NCBI GenBank assembly: GCA_022828125.1
Contig: JAJEJD010000032.1
Span: forward strand, 124,001-188,000
Source: a bacterium
GTDB taxonomy: Bacteria > UBA8248
Reading direction: 5' to 3'
Length of the DNA stretch: 64,000 nucleotides
The notes under the pieces are model-generated. The model saw nothing but the letters and a program-made list of their open reading frames with translations, had not been told where the DNA came from and did not search any database. Shown here piece by piece: positions 29,096 through 38,195 of this stretch; the first letter of the stretch is position 1, and every line of letters begins with the position of its first letter. Made by a program: the position numbers and the translations under genes.

Positions 29096-29965
29096 ATGGA
29101 CAACACGATGGGGATCGTCTGGGCGCTGGCCGCGGCCGTCATGGCGGCGTTCACGGGCGTTCTCGCCGCGCGGCCCCTGCGGCACATGGGCCTGATGTCC
29201 GCGACCCTGCTCACCAACGTCTTCAACATGCTCGTTCTGGCCCTTTTCGGCTGGTGGGAATACGACCCTGCGGACGTGACGGTGGAGGGACTGCTCTGGT
29301 TCGCCCTGTTGGGCGTCACCGCCTACAGCTACGGGCGGCTGGTGTATTACAAGGCGATCGACTCCATCGGCCCGCCCCGGCTGATGACGCTCATGAGCAC
29401 GTCCCCCCTGCTCAGCCTGTCCCTGGCCGTCCTGTTCCTGGGCGAGCAGCCCGGCCCGGCCGTTCTGGGGGGCACGGGCCTCGTGGTGGCGGGCGTCATC
29501 CTGGTGAGCTACGAACCCGCCAGGGGGCGCTGGTTCCAGCCTGCGATTCTCTGGGGTTTCGCGAGCGCGGTCTCGCTCGGCGTGAGCGTGTTCATCCGCA
29601 AGAAGGGCCTGGACGCCATGCCGAACATCGCCCTCACGGTGGCGTGGTCGAACATGGTGAGCATCCCCATCATTTATTCCCTGCGATTCATCACCCCGCC
29701 CGCCCTGTTCGACTGGGGGCCGCGCTGGGCGGTCGTGACGATCATCGTGGTCGGCGTGCTGAACTCGGGCAACCAGCTCCTCTACAACCTCGCCATCATC
29801 AACGCCGAGGTCAGCGTCGTCGGCCCCATCATCGCCTCGATGCCGATCTTCTCGGTCATCTTCACCGTCCTCATGCTACGCGACATGACGCGCGTGCGGC
29901 CCCGCCTCGTCGCGGGCGTATGCGTCACCGTGGCGGGGATGGTCGCCGTCGCGCTGGGGCGTTGA
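29096..29965 (+). CDS. DMT-superfamily EamA-type transporter (copy 2)
   Basis: Same architecture 6 bp downstream; SYEPARGRWFQPAILWGFASAVSLGVSVFIRKKGLDAM parallels SYEPSGGRWFRAGVGWSLMSMLMLVASAFMRKQGMSYM in copy 1. Confidence 0.8.
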   Translation: MDNTMGIVWALAAAVMAAFTGVLAARPLRHMGLMSATLLTNVFNMLVLALFGWWEYDPADVTVEGLLWFALLGVTAYSYGRLVYYKAIDSIGPPRLMTLMSTSPLLSLSLAVLFLGEQPGPAVLGGTGLVVAGVILVSYEPARGRWFQPAILWGFASAVSLGVSVFIRKKGLDAMPNIALTVAWSNMVSIPIIYSLRFITPPALFDWGPRWAVVTIIVVGVLNSGNQLLYNLAIINAEVSVVGPIIASMPIFSVIFTVLMLRDMTRVRPRLVAGVCVTVAGMVAVALGR

Positions 29966-30086
29966 GGGGCGTGAACGAATCATCGCCTTCTTACGAGACG
30001 GACAAAAAAACACATCGCGGATACTCACAATGCGGATGGTTCAAGTGTAACATCTTCGATGTGAGATTCTATGATTAGGGGCATAG

Positions 30087-33000
30087 CTATCCATCCTCTC
30101 CTGATAACACTCGCCAAACACGCATGTACCCATCACCGGAAAGTGTTGCGTTTTCCGGACGAACAGTGTCCCATTCTCCCGATTCCAGATTTTTCAGGAA
30201 TCTTCTGGCCTTGCCAACGGAGAAGCGCTCCACGTTACCACCAGTTATGTCTCGGTAAAGTTCTCCGAGTGCCTCGGCCGCGCTCCTAGGAGCCGCGTTC
30301 ATGCGCATCAAGACCGCATCCTCTGTGCGCACCCCGTGATAGATCATGGCGGGAAGCGTGTTGATCCTCTGCCGCTCCGCGGCGGGGAGCGCATCAAAAT
30401 CCATTCCCGAGACGCGGCAAAGCGCCGAAACTCCCCATGTCCCATTGTTGACGATGGCACGGTAAATCGCCCTGCAAGCATCGGTGATTGCAGCAGTCGC
30501 CTTGTCATCGTCGCGGTCGCGAGCGAAATACTCCTTAGCGATCTCACCAATGCTCTTGCCGTTCACCCAGTCTCGGGTAATGTCGGAAAGCCGCGTCCGG
30601 TCGAAACCATCCCCACCTATTTCATCAAGTTGTTGCTTCAATTGTGGTACCTTGAGCATGACACCAAACAGATCAGCCATCTTGCCGCTGTCACCGAATA
30701 GGCTTTCAGGCACCCAGTCCGATGGTGTCAGTTTGTTTTCAAGGCCACCCATCCCGGTCATGGCGCGGGCAACGCCTTCAGGTGAGAATCCGGTCAAATC
30801 AGCCAGTTCGGCGCGCCCGGGGTTTTCGGCAAGTTTGTGTGCGTAGTTCCGGGTCGCGTCCAAAAGCGCATTGGCTTTTTCGCGCTGCAACGGATCATTG
30901 CGCAGCGTTGTATACCCATAGGTCTGCCGCAAGAGTAACTCGGTATCGGCTAGAACAGCCTCGAGATTTTTCTTTTCCGCATAAAGGTGAGCAACATAGC
31001 AACGAAAATCTTCCCATTGTTCCTGCCATAGGACATCGGATAGATGATTTAATTCGCCCCGTGCCACAAGTTCGTCGATCAAAGTAACAAGTCGGGAAAC
31101 GAGCGCGCCGGTGTTCCGGCTAACGAAGGAAATTAGAGCATTGCGATCCGCTCCTTCGGCAAGCCCAATGACACCGACGCTATCGTGATCGATACGCCCG
31201 GCGCGTCCAGCGAGATTCCAGAACTCGCGCGGAGCCATTTCCTGTCCGTAAGGATATTTGTAGGTCTGAAGGAATACAGAAGAGACCGGAAAATTCAGTC
31301 CCTGCGCAATAGTTGTCGTCGCGCAGAGCATCCGAAGTTTCCCAATCTCGGCCAACCATTCCATCAAAGCGCGAACATCATCGGACAACCCGGCATGATG
31401 TACCCCGACGCCTCGCTCCAGCAAAGCAATAAGCTGAAAGTCGGGGCTGATCTCGCTGCGTAGAAAATCCTGCACCAGCCGAATTTCCTCCGGAACGGTA
31501 TCGAACTCCAGTAAACTCTCGGCGGCTTCTTTGGCCATGCTCCAGACTGTTCGAGTGTTGTTAGCTACGGTAACACTGGGCCCACGCGCCGACATAATCG
31601 CGCCCATCGCGGCGGTCTGGAGACCAGTGCCCTTCTGTTTGTTTCCATCAAGAACCTTGCTCTTCGGAACATTAAGAGGTTTTACGCCACCGACACGATG
31701 CTGGCCATGCAGTTGCATCGCATTCTTCGTTGCTGTCAACGTCTCGAACTCCAAGCGCCAGCCTCCACGCACACTTCCATCGGGGCAAGCACGATACAGG
31801 CCAATAATTCGCTCGTTCGGTTTCCAGGGTGTTGTCCCCAGACTGATCGCTTGCCCCGCATCAACGTCTTGCGCAAGCCAGCGCGCGATTGTACCCACAT
31901 CCTCCACAAAGGGCATCAGAAGCAGGAAGTTCGCTCGTGGGCAATCCCGCTTCACCGTTGCAAGCAAGAGTTCGATGCGTAATCCTCGACTCTCCGATTC
32001 GATATTATGTGCTTCGTCCATTACGACGAGCGTAAGTGGTCTCGTCACTTTCTTGTTGCGGATCACTAGCGAAAGTTTCTCTGGCGTCGCCACAAGAATA
32101 TGGAAGGGCTGTTGTTCGTCCGCTAGCAACTCCTCTTCAAAGGAATCGACTTCAACCGCTGCTGTGAGTTGCTCGACGCGCAGCGAGATCGGCTCGAAAT
32201 CCTTGCGCAAACGACGGGTTATCTGAGCTGAAAGTGCTCGTGTCGGTGCTACATACGCGACCCAACCGTCTTGAGCGTCGAATTGGTTCAACGCCTGCAA
32301 CATCCGAAATTGCGCTAAAAGTGTCTTGCCACCAGATGTCGGTATATCGACCACGATCGCGGTTTTCGCTTGGTCGAGAAGTCCCTTTTCGAGGAGAGCC
32401 GCACGCTGAGGTGGCAAAAGTTCGAACATTGCCTGATGGCTGCGGTGAGTCAATGACCGAACGAAGTTCGAGGTCTTGGAATTAATGGTCCGAGTCGCCC
32501 ACCACAGCGAGTTCGTGATCATGATCCGAGCAGTGGCATGCAACCATCGGAGCACGACCTCATGCTGCGTGTCTCCAGAGCCGACTGCTGCTTTCAGCGC
32601 AGCGTCAAAATGTTTATCAATCTCGCTAAAGGGACTGTCGGGTTGACCTTGTATCATGTAGCCCGTAAGAATTTCTGTTGCCTTGGCCCAATGATAAAGA
32701 GCGGCGAGACGAAGGGCGATTGCTCGATCGGCTGCTTGCGAACCATTGTTCAGCCGGTCGGCCTCGAATGTTTTCTGGTCATCCCGCAAGCCAGCGATGA
32801 TCTCACGTATACGATCGAGATCGTCCCAACCATTCTTTCGGAACAGACGCACCCAACAATCGAATAGCCTATAAAGAAGACGTAGGTCCCAAGACACGCT
32901 GGCCACGCTCGGGGCAGCGAGCGCGGGTTCATTGTCCTTGTACCAGCGGCGCAGATCGGACCAGCGATCTCCGCAATAGGATAGGGCGGAAAGCTGTAGG

Positions 33001-33353
33001 ACGAAGAGGAGGCGGTCGCTCGTCTCCGCTGGCACGGGCATCAAACGACGGATATCGAAAGCCTTGTAGGAGGCTGATTCGGCTTGGTCGCGTAGAGCGC
33101 GATTTTCTCCGGAAGGACGACTCAACTCATCGAGACCCTCGATTGCGGCCATCTCATAGGCCAGCGCGATGCGTTCAAGGAACGGAATGTCCTCTTCATT
33201 TACGGCAAAAGAAAAGGCTATCTGCTTTCCGACGGCGCGATCGGCCAACCGCTCGTTAATCAAGCGGTCGGCTTGCTCCAAGGCTTCGGTGCCGACGGCG
33301 CTTACCGCCCAATGATCGGCAAGTGCGGCGAAGGCTTCGGCGGAAAGGCTCAT
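30087..33353 (-). CDS. hamB: DEAD/DEAH SF2 helicase, HamB-like (Hachiman-type anti-phage defence)
   Basis: VDIPTSGGKTLLAQFRML (motif I), LVVMDEAHNIESE (DEAH), GVGVHHAGLSDDVRALMEWL, LCATTTIAQGLNFPVS, FWNLAGRAGRIDHDSVGVIGLAEG. Confidence 0.8.
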   Translation of the reverse strand: MSLSAEAFAALADHWAVSAVGTEALEQADRLINERLADRAVGKQIAFSFAVNEEDIPFLERIALAYEMAAIEGLDELSRPSGENRALRDQAESASYKAFDIRRLMPVPAETSDRLLFVLQLSALSYCGDRWSDLRRWYKDNEPALAAPSVASVSWDLRLLYRLFDCWVRLFRKNGWDDLDRIREIIAGLRDDQKTFEADRLNNGSQAADRAIALRLAALYHWAKATEILTGYMIQGQPDSPFSEIDKHFDAALKAAVGSGDTQHEVVLRWLHATARIMITNSLWWATRTINSKTSNFVRSLTHRSHQAMFELLPPQRAALLEKGLLDQAKTAIVVDIPTSGGKTLLAQFRMLQALNQFDAQDGWVAYVAPTRALSAQITRRLRKDFEPISLRVEQLTAAVEVDSFEEELLADEQQPFHILVATPEKLSLVIRNKKVTRPLTLVVMDEAHNIESESRGLRIELLLATVKRDCPRANFLLLMPFVEDVGTIARWLAQDVDAGQAISLGTTPWKPNERIIGLYRACPDGSVRGGWRLEFETLTATKNAMQLHGQHRVGGVKPLNVPKSKVLDGNKQKGTGLQTAAMGAIMSARGPSVTVANNTRTVWSMAKEAAESLLEFDTVPEEIRLVQDFLRSEISPDFQLIALLERGVGVHHAGLSDDVRALMEWLAEIGKLRMLCATTTIAQGLNFPVSSVFLQTYKYPYGQEMAPREFWNLAGRAGRIDHDSVGVIGLAEGADRNALISFVSRNTGALVSRLVTLIDELVARGELNHLSDVLWQEQWEDFRCYVAHLYAEKKNLEAVLADTELLLRQTYGYTTLRNDPLQREKANALLDATRNYAHKLAENPGRAELADLTGFSPEGVARAMTGMGGLENKLTPSDWVPESLFGDSGKMADLFGVMLKVPQLKQQLDEIGGDGFDRTRLSDITRDWVNGKSIGEIAKEYFARDRDDDKATAAITDACRAIYRAIVNNGTWGVSALCRVSGMDFDALPAAERQRINTLPAMIYHGVRTEDAVLMRMNAAPRSAAEALGELYRDITGGNVERFSVGKARRFLKNLESGEWDTVRPENATLSGDGYMRVWRVLSGEDG

Positions 33354-34147
33354 GTTCCATCTCCTGTCCGTTGTGCAAGAATAGCCACACCTAGGCTGTC
33401 AATTCGTCCTTTCGGCAGATACAGCGCTAGTAGCTCGATCCTTGTTCCTTCTGGACAGTCTTCGCTGAGCTTCTTGATACGCATTCTCAGATCATCGGCA
33501 TGCGGATCAACATCGCGGATTAAAACGCCGTACAAATAAACGTCCGATTTATTCTGCAAATAACGACGACTCGCAGCCTCGAAGCGAGGACGCCACGGCG
33601 CAACTTTCGCGCGGTGGCACAAATACTTGAGAAGATCGTCGCGAATGCGTTCACAATCACGCAAGTCTTCGAGTTGCTGCTTCAGTCCCGTCCGCCCATA
33701 CATCGCGCTCGGCGGGTATTGCTCCTCCGTCGAGGTTTTCACCTCTCCAAAAACGAGAACGTCTCCGTCTTCGTCAGTTCGAAAACCAACGAGATCGGCA
33801 CCGGGCAGGCTAGATCCACGCTTGCGTTCGTCCCGGCCATCCGGCCAAGGGAACTGACAACCGCGACAATCGATTAAATAAGTTTCGGCAATCGCTTCGC
33901 CAACGCGCCAATTCTCGATATCGTCGGGATCGGCAAGAACATCGCGTAGGCTCTCCTGTGCAAACTCCGTTTCTGCGAGAGCGCCGAGCATGCTTTCGAT
34001 ATCAGCCTTACCTTCATCGTCAAACATGAGGGACGAGACGCGCTCTTGCAGTGCTACATTAAGCTCCTCGTCTGACCAAGTCAGACCGATACCTGAACAG
34101 GGAACGGTCCCATGATTGTAAACAATTTCACCGGTGGCAACCATCAC
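33350..34147 (-). CDS. hamA: DUF1837/HamA-like predicted nuclease
   Basis: LPGADLVGFRTDEDGDVLVFGEVKTSTEEQYPPSAMYGRTGLKQQLEDL (D...ExK nuclease-like motif); overlaps hamB by 4 nt. Confidence 0.78.
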   Translation of the reverse strand: MMVATGEIVYNHGTVPCSGIGLTWSDEELNVALQERVSSLMFDDEGKADIESMLGALAETEFAQESLRDVLADPDDIENWRVGEAIAETYLIDCRGCQFPWPDGRDERKRGSSLPGADLVGFRTDEDGDVLVFGEVKTSTEEQYPPSAMYGRTGLKQQLEDLRDCERIRDDLLKYLCHRAKVAPWRPRFEAASRRYLQNKSDVYLYGVLIRDVDPHADDLRMRIKKLSEDCPEGTRIELLALYLPKGRIDSLGVAILAQRTGDGT

Positions 34148-34800
34148 TCTATAGTCTCCACCACCTCTTCGACCTCACTCAAGAATATCTCACCAGTGAT
34201 GAGCTTCGGCATCAACGTATCTCGCAGAGCGGTGCGGCGGTTGAGTTCGATCTTCTCGTCCAGCGTTCCGAGGATATGCGCGATGGCGTAACGCTGAGAC
34301 TCCTCGGGTGGATATGGAATGGAAATCTGATTGAGATTCTTCTGGGAGAGCTTCGCTTGAATGGAACCGCTCATGAACGGTCGGACTTGAACTGTCGAAA
34401 GCGCATACCAGAGATACCGTGTCTCTTCGTCACTGTACCCTTTCAGAACGTGGGCGTGGTTGTTGACCCAAAACTGCCCATCTACTAATTGTAGGAATGG
34501 GATTCCCATTGATGTTTCTACTGATCCATCCTCCGCAACGAGGAGATGCAGACCCTCGAAGAGATAATCATCAACGTAATCCATTATCCCAGTGGCTCCA
34601 TAGTAGGGATACGGTCCTGATCTCGTTGATCGCATTTGCTTGGATAGAGGAACGCGGCGAGAGGCAAAGTTGCTAACGAGACCGCCGAGCGTAGCCTCCG
34701 ACCATGAGCCAGATTCCGATTCACCCACCAACACCATATGACCCCTTTCTTTCACTTTCCGAAAACTCTCGGACGCGCTCGCCCGGTCCGCGACGTCCAC
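34144..34800 (-). pseudogene. Orphan, probably truncated, type I restriction specificity subunit (HsdS-like)
   Basis: WSEATLGGLVSNFASRRVPLSKQMRSTRSGPYPYYGATGIMDYVDDYLFEG..., SQKNLNQISIPYPPEESQRYAIAHILGTLDEKIELNRRTALRDTLMPKLITGEI; only one target-recognition domain, no intact hsdM/hsdR adjacent. Confidence 0.7.
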
Positions 34801-34817
34801 TCGAAAAGGTGGACGTC
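34792..34817. repeat. 9-bp perfect inverted repeat over the HsdS-like GTG start
   Basis: gacgtccac-tcgaaaag-gtggacgtc. Confidence 0.6.
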
Positions 34818-34854
34818 AATCGGTCGCACGTTTGGGCTTGTTGAAAAACCTCCC

Positions 34855-34905
34855 GTCGGTGGGACATCGCTTCTACCCCCCTGACAAGGGGGGACAGGGG
34901 AGCTT
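34855..34905. repeat. Palindromic repeat family A, partial copy
   Basis: tacccccctgacaaggggggacaggggagc, next to gttgaaaaacc/ctttttcagcagcccc. Confidence 0.65.
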
Positions 34906-34927
34906 TTTCAGCAGCCCCATGTTTCCT

Positions 34928-35173
34928 TTAGTTGGACGTGCGGCGGAGAACCAACGCCTCGACGATCTCGGCCTCGCCCAGGGTCTTTTCCGCCGGATGG
35001 GGCGGGTCTCCGTGTCGGCCATCCCACTCATGTTTCCCCGTGTCTAGGCTGATCTTCGTTATGGATATCCGCCCCGGCGTCAGATCGTCGTAGCCATTTT
35101 CGTAGCCGTTCACCACGACGCGCAGTCCGGCGGGATATTCTTGAAGCAGTTTGATCAACTCACCGACCAACAA
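34928..35173 (-). CDS. Small hypothetical protein (~81 aa) within the decayed RM locus
   Basis: TTG start at 35173 preceded by AAGGAG with 7-nt spacing; LLVGELIKLLQEYPAGLRVVVNGYENGYDDLTPGRISITKISLDTG... Confidence 0.6.
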   Translation of the reverse strand: MLVGELIKLLQEYPAGLRVVVNGYENGYDDLTPGRISITKISLDTGKHEWDGRHGDPPHPAEKTLGEAEIVEALVLRRTSN

Positions 35174-35223
35174 GTACGTTCTCCTTCCATCGGGAATCTC
35201 AACGTCTTCAGGTTCCCGGCGAT

Positions 35224-35337
35224 AGCCGCATCCATCGCGCCGCGCAAGGCGTTGGCCATTTCCCAAAGCTCGCTCTCATAGCCCGTCGTGGCTCCGTTGT
35301 CTGGTTGCTGTTCTTTTTTCGATCCTGTTCGCGCCAT
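35224..35337 (-). pseudogene. hsdM N-terminal remnant (type I RM methylase)
   Basis: MARTGSKKEQQPDNGATTGYESELWEMANALRGAMDAA matches the usual HsdM opening ([25 protein letters not shown]...) then diverges abruptly. Confidence 0.6.
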
Positions 35338-35460
35338 GGTTCCTTTATCTCATCTGTCAGGCGTCATCGGTGGATATGTAATTTGCCGCCGGGCAGTTTA
35401 CAAACCGGGGCGACCCTTGTCATCCGGGAAATTCGGTGAGCCGGTTCGTTCTCGAAAACC

Positions 35461-35600
35461 AACCCCCCTACCCCCCCTTGTCAGGGGTCAAACGCGAGTG
35501 ATGAACGAGCGTTTGCATAAGCCATTGACGAGAAACACATCGTCTTGCAAAACCTCCCTCTTCGGTCGGTTTTGACCCCCGACAAGGGGCTGTTGAAAAA
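35461..35600. repeat. Palindromic repeat family A, degenerate copy
   Basis: accaacccccctacccccccttgtcaggggtc ... gacccccgacaaggggctgttgaaaaacccc. Confidence 0.6.
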
Positions 35601-35647
35601 CCCCTGTATGTGTCCATCAGCCCCTGGAAACCGCCGACGCCTCTTAC

Positions 35648-35755
35648 CTCACCCTGAGTAGCCGCCGAAGGCGGCGTATCGAAGGGCGAGGGGATCGCGC
35701 CGTGGCGAGAGGGCATCCTTCGATACGCGGCTCCGCCGCTACTCAGGATGAGGAA
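35648..35755. repeat. CTTCGATACGC...TACTCAGG-type palindromic repeat
   Basis: ctcaccctgagtagccgccgaaggcggcgtatcgaaggg ... catccttcgatacgcggctccgccgctactcaggatgagg: inverted pair. Confidence 0.75.
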
Positions 35756-35807
35756 GATGTGAGGACTTTTTCAACAACCCCCGACAAGAGAAGTGGGGGG
35801 TTCGGGG

Positions 35808-36227
35808 CTACGGCGCGTCCCAGGGGTTTACGACGTCGACCTCGAGGCCGTCGAAATCGCGGACGTTTCTCGTCGCAATCGAAAGCGCATGCGCCACCGC
35901 CGTGCCTGCGATGAGCGCATCCCCCATATCCAGGACGCGGCCCGCGCGGTGCGCCCGCGCCCTCAGGCTCGCGGCCCGTGCGGCTTCGGGCCGGCCCACC
36001 GGCAGCACCCGGTCCGCGTATTCCGATACGAACGCGGAGAGTACCGCCCGGATTCCCTCGCGGCGGCGTCCAGGCGGGAGCAGTTCGACGCCGAAGTCCA
36101 GCTCGTGCAGGACGACGGCGGAGAGCCACAGATCCTCAACGTCGGCGAGGAACCCCGTCACCCCCGAATCCGGCGCGTCCCTCGTCAACTCCGAGAGGAC
36201 GTTCGTGTCGAGCAGGAACCCGCTCAT
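35808..36227 (-). CDS. PIN-domain toxin (VapC/FitB-like)
   Basis: MSGFLLDTNVLSELTRD..., VVLHELDFGVELL, DMGDALIAGTAVAHALSIATRNVRDFDGLEVDVVNPW: PIN acidic residues. Confidence 0.9.
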   Translation of the reverse strand: MSGFLLDTNVLSELTRDAPDSGVTGFLADVEDLWLSAVVLHELDFGVELLPPGRRREGIRAVLSAFVSEYADRVLPVGRPEAARAASLRARAHRAGRVLDMGDALIAGTAVAHALSIATRNVRDFDGLEVDVVNPWDAP

Positions 36228-36508
36228 TCGGCATCGCCGCCCGCGAAGGGTATCTCTCTCCGGGAGCCTCTCGTCCCCGGGATATCCAGGTTCGCGCCGC
36301 GCGGCATGTTCTCGACGAGCCACCGCCCCATGGGCTTGCGGGGCGACTCCTTCGCGTACCACTTCGCGGCGGGCACGACCACGAAGGGCCGCCTCGCGCC
36401 GATATGCTGCGGCCCCTCCTCCTCGGCGAGGCGCAACACCTCGGACAGGCGCGCCTTGGCCTCGGCGACCGTCCAGACCCGGCGGGGTTTGGGATGTTGT
36501 TCGGCCAT
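36224..36508 (-). CDS. Phd/YefM-like antitoxin
   Basis: RRVWTVAEAKARLSEVLRLAEEEGPQHIGARRPFVVVPAAKWY; overlaps the PIN gene by 4 nt (ATGA). Confidence 0.85.
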   Translation of the reverse strand: MAEQHPKPRRVWTVAEAKARLSEVLRLAEEEGPQHIGARRPFVVVPAAKWYAKESPRKPMGRWLVENMPRGANLDIPGTRGSRREIPFAGGDAE

Positions 36509-36525
36509 GGCTCCCTCAAGCGAAA

Positions 36526-36550
36526 AATATAGTCCAATATAGACTATATT
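36526..36550. promoter_or_regulatory. Palindromic operator-like site upstream of the Phd/PIN module
   Basis: AATATAGTC-caatata-GACTATATT, perfect 9-bp inverted repeat starting 18 bp upstream of the antitoxin start. Confidence 0.65.
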
Positions 36551-36595
36551 ATCGATCGGCGTCAAGGGTCGGAAAACCACATACGGAGGGATCGC

Positions 36596-36919
36596 ATTTC
36601 CCCGCATTTGCGGCTAGGCGCTCATTACCCCCTCCCGGGGTCCGCGCGAAATTCTTAACGTCTCGTTCGAAATCGACCCGCATTTGCCCGCAATTGCCGT
36701 CGCGCTGCCCGGGACGCGAGCGCGTATGATGGCGGAGCCGGTCGCTTCGCTCGAAAATATCGAATTCCCGAAAAATTCAATAAATATCGATAAATTAACG
36801 GGGTTTTTCCGTAAATTTCTGTAAATTGTTTTCCTGGGAAATGGCGCGCTTGAACCAAGCGCAGGGGGATTCTGCCACAATCCGCCGGCCCCGCCGTAAC
36901 GGCAAATGCGGGGAAATGC
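36596..36919 (+). repeat. Repeat family C (~320 bp), copy 1
   Basis: cgcatttccccgcatttgc ends, AT-rich centre ttcgctcgaaaatatcgaattcccgaaaaattcaataaatatcgataaattaacggggtttttccg; inverted counterpart at 48615-48921. Confidence 0.8.
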
Positions 36920-37010
36920 GGAGTCGAAACGCGCGGCAAGGCCTGATGCGCTTTCCCCGAGGGGTCAAGAATGTTCTTTGTTAAATAATTGTAATTTAAT
37001 GCGTTATCGA

Positions 37011-38177
37011 TTACACGACTTTCCCGGCTCGCAGGCGGGCGATTTCCTCCGGTCCGTAGCCCAGCTCTGCGAGAATCTCATCGGTGTGCTCGCCCAGCAT
37101 CGGCGCAGGCCTTGAAAAATCAAGCGTTTCGCCCTCGAACGCAACCGGCGGGGCGGGCATGAGGCCAGGCCCCGCAGCGGGGTGGTCGACCTCGACGAAG
37201 GCTTCCGGGAAGCGCTCCTTGACTTGCGCCACGTCGTTGATGGCGCTCACCGTAACCCCTTGAGGGATAAGGAGTTCCTCCCATTCGGCGGTCGTCTTTT
37301 CGGTGAGGACCTCCTCCAGGATCGCGCGCAGGGCGGCGTCGTTCGCCACGCGATCCTTGTTCTCGCGGAAGCGGGGGTCGTCCGCAAGCGCAGGCTTTTC
37401 AATGGCTTCGACGAATACGCGGTAGCGGTTCGTGTTCGATATGGCGACGTACAGGAGGCCGTCCCTGGTGCGGTAGCCCGAGAAGGGGGAGACCACGGGA
37501 TGGGAAAGTCCTTCCGGTTCAGGCACTTGGCCGGTAAACGTGTGGCGCGCCACCGGGTTCTCCATGATGTTCACGGTCGCGCCCATCATGGAGGCGTCCA
37601 CGCGGGCGCCCTCGCCGGTGCGCTCCCGGCGCAGGAGGGCGGTGAGGATTCCCGAGAGCAGGTAGAGGCCGCTCGTCACGTCGACTATCGAGACCCCCAC
37701 GCGCACGGGCGCCCCGCCCACCGGCCCCGTCACGCTGATGAGGCCGCCCGCCGCTTGCAAGAGGCTGTCGAAAGCGGGGCGTCGCGCGTGTTCGCCGGTC
37801 TGGCCGAAGCCGGATACCGCGCCGTATACGAGCCGGGGGTTTTCCGCCTTCAGGACCTCCCAGCCGACGCCCAGGCGGTCCATGACGCCGGGGAGGAGGT
37901 TCTCCACGAGAACGTCCGCTCCCCGGCAGAGTTTCCTGAAAACCTCGACGCCATCGGGGTTTTTGAGATCAAGCGCGATGGAGCGCTTGCCCCGGTTCAA
38001 GCTCATGAAGTAGCTGCTCTCGCCGTTTTTGAACGGGCCGATGGCGCGGCTGTCCTCCCCGCCCGGGCGCTCCACCTTGATGACCTCGGCGCCATAGCCC
38101 GCCAGATAGAGCGATACGATGGGGCCGGCGTTGAACTGGCTGGCGTCGATGACCTTCAGGCCCTGGAGGAGTGGCAT
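37011..38177 (-). CDS. CaiB/BaiF-family (class III) CoA-transferase
   Basis: MPLLQGLKVIDASQFNAGPIVSLYLAGYGAEVIKVERPGGEDSRAIGPF...SYFMSLNRGKRSIALDLKNPDG. Confidence 0.95.
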   Translation of the reverse strand: MPLLQGLKVIDASQFNAGPIVSLYLAGYGAEVIKVERPGGEDSRAIGPFKNGESSYFMSLNRGKRSIALDLKNPDGVEVFRKLCRGADVLVENLLPGVMDRLGVGWEVLKAENPRLVYGAVSGFGQTGEHARRPAFDSLLQAAGGLISVTGPVGGAPVRVGVSIVDVTSGLYLLSGILTALLRRERTGEGARVDASMMGATVNIMENPVARHTFTGQVPEPEGLSHPVVSPFSGYRTRDGLLYVAISNTNRYRVFVEAIEKPALADDPRFRENKDRVANDAALRAILEEVLTEKTTAEWEELLIPQGVTVSAINDVAQVKERFPEAFVEVDHPAAGPGLMPAPPVAFEGETLDFSRPAPMLGEHTDEILAELGYGPEEIARLRAGKVV

Positions 38178-38195
38178 CGGCTGAGAAAATGCTCT

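Noticed and set aside
28579-30078. 499-aa + strand ORF overlapping the EamA pair
   Set aside because: Arg/Gly/His-rich out-of-frame translation of two good membrane-protein genes.
30336-30701. Short + strand ORFs opposite hamB
   Set aside because: No domain content, overlapped entirely by the helicase.
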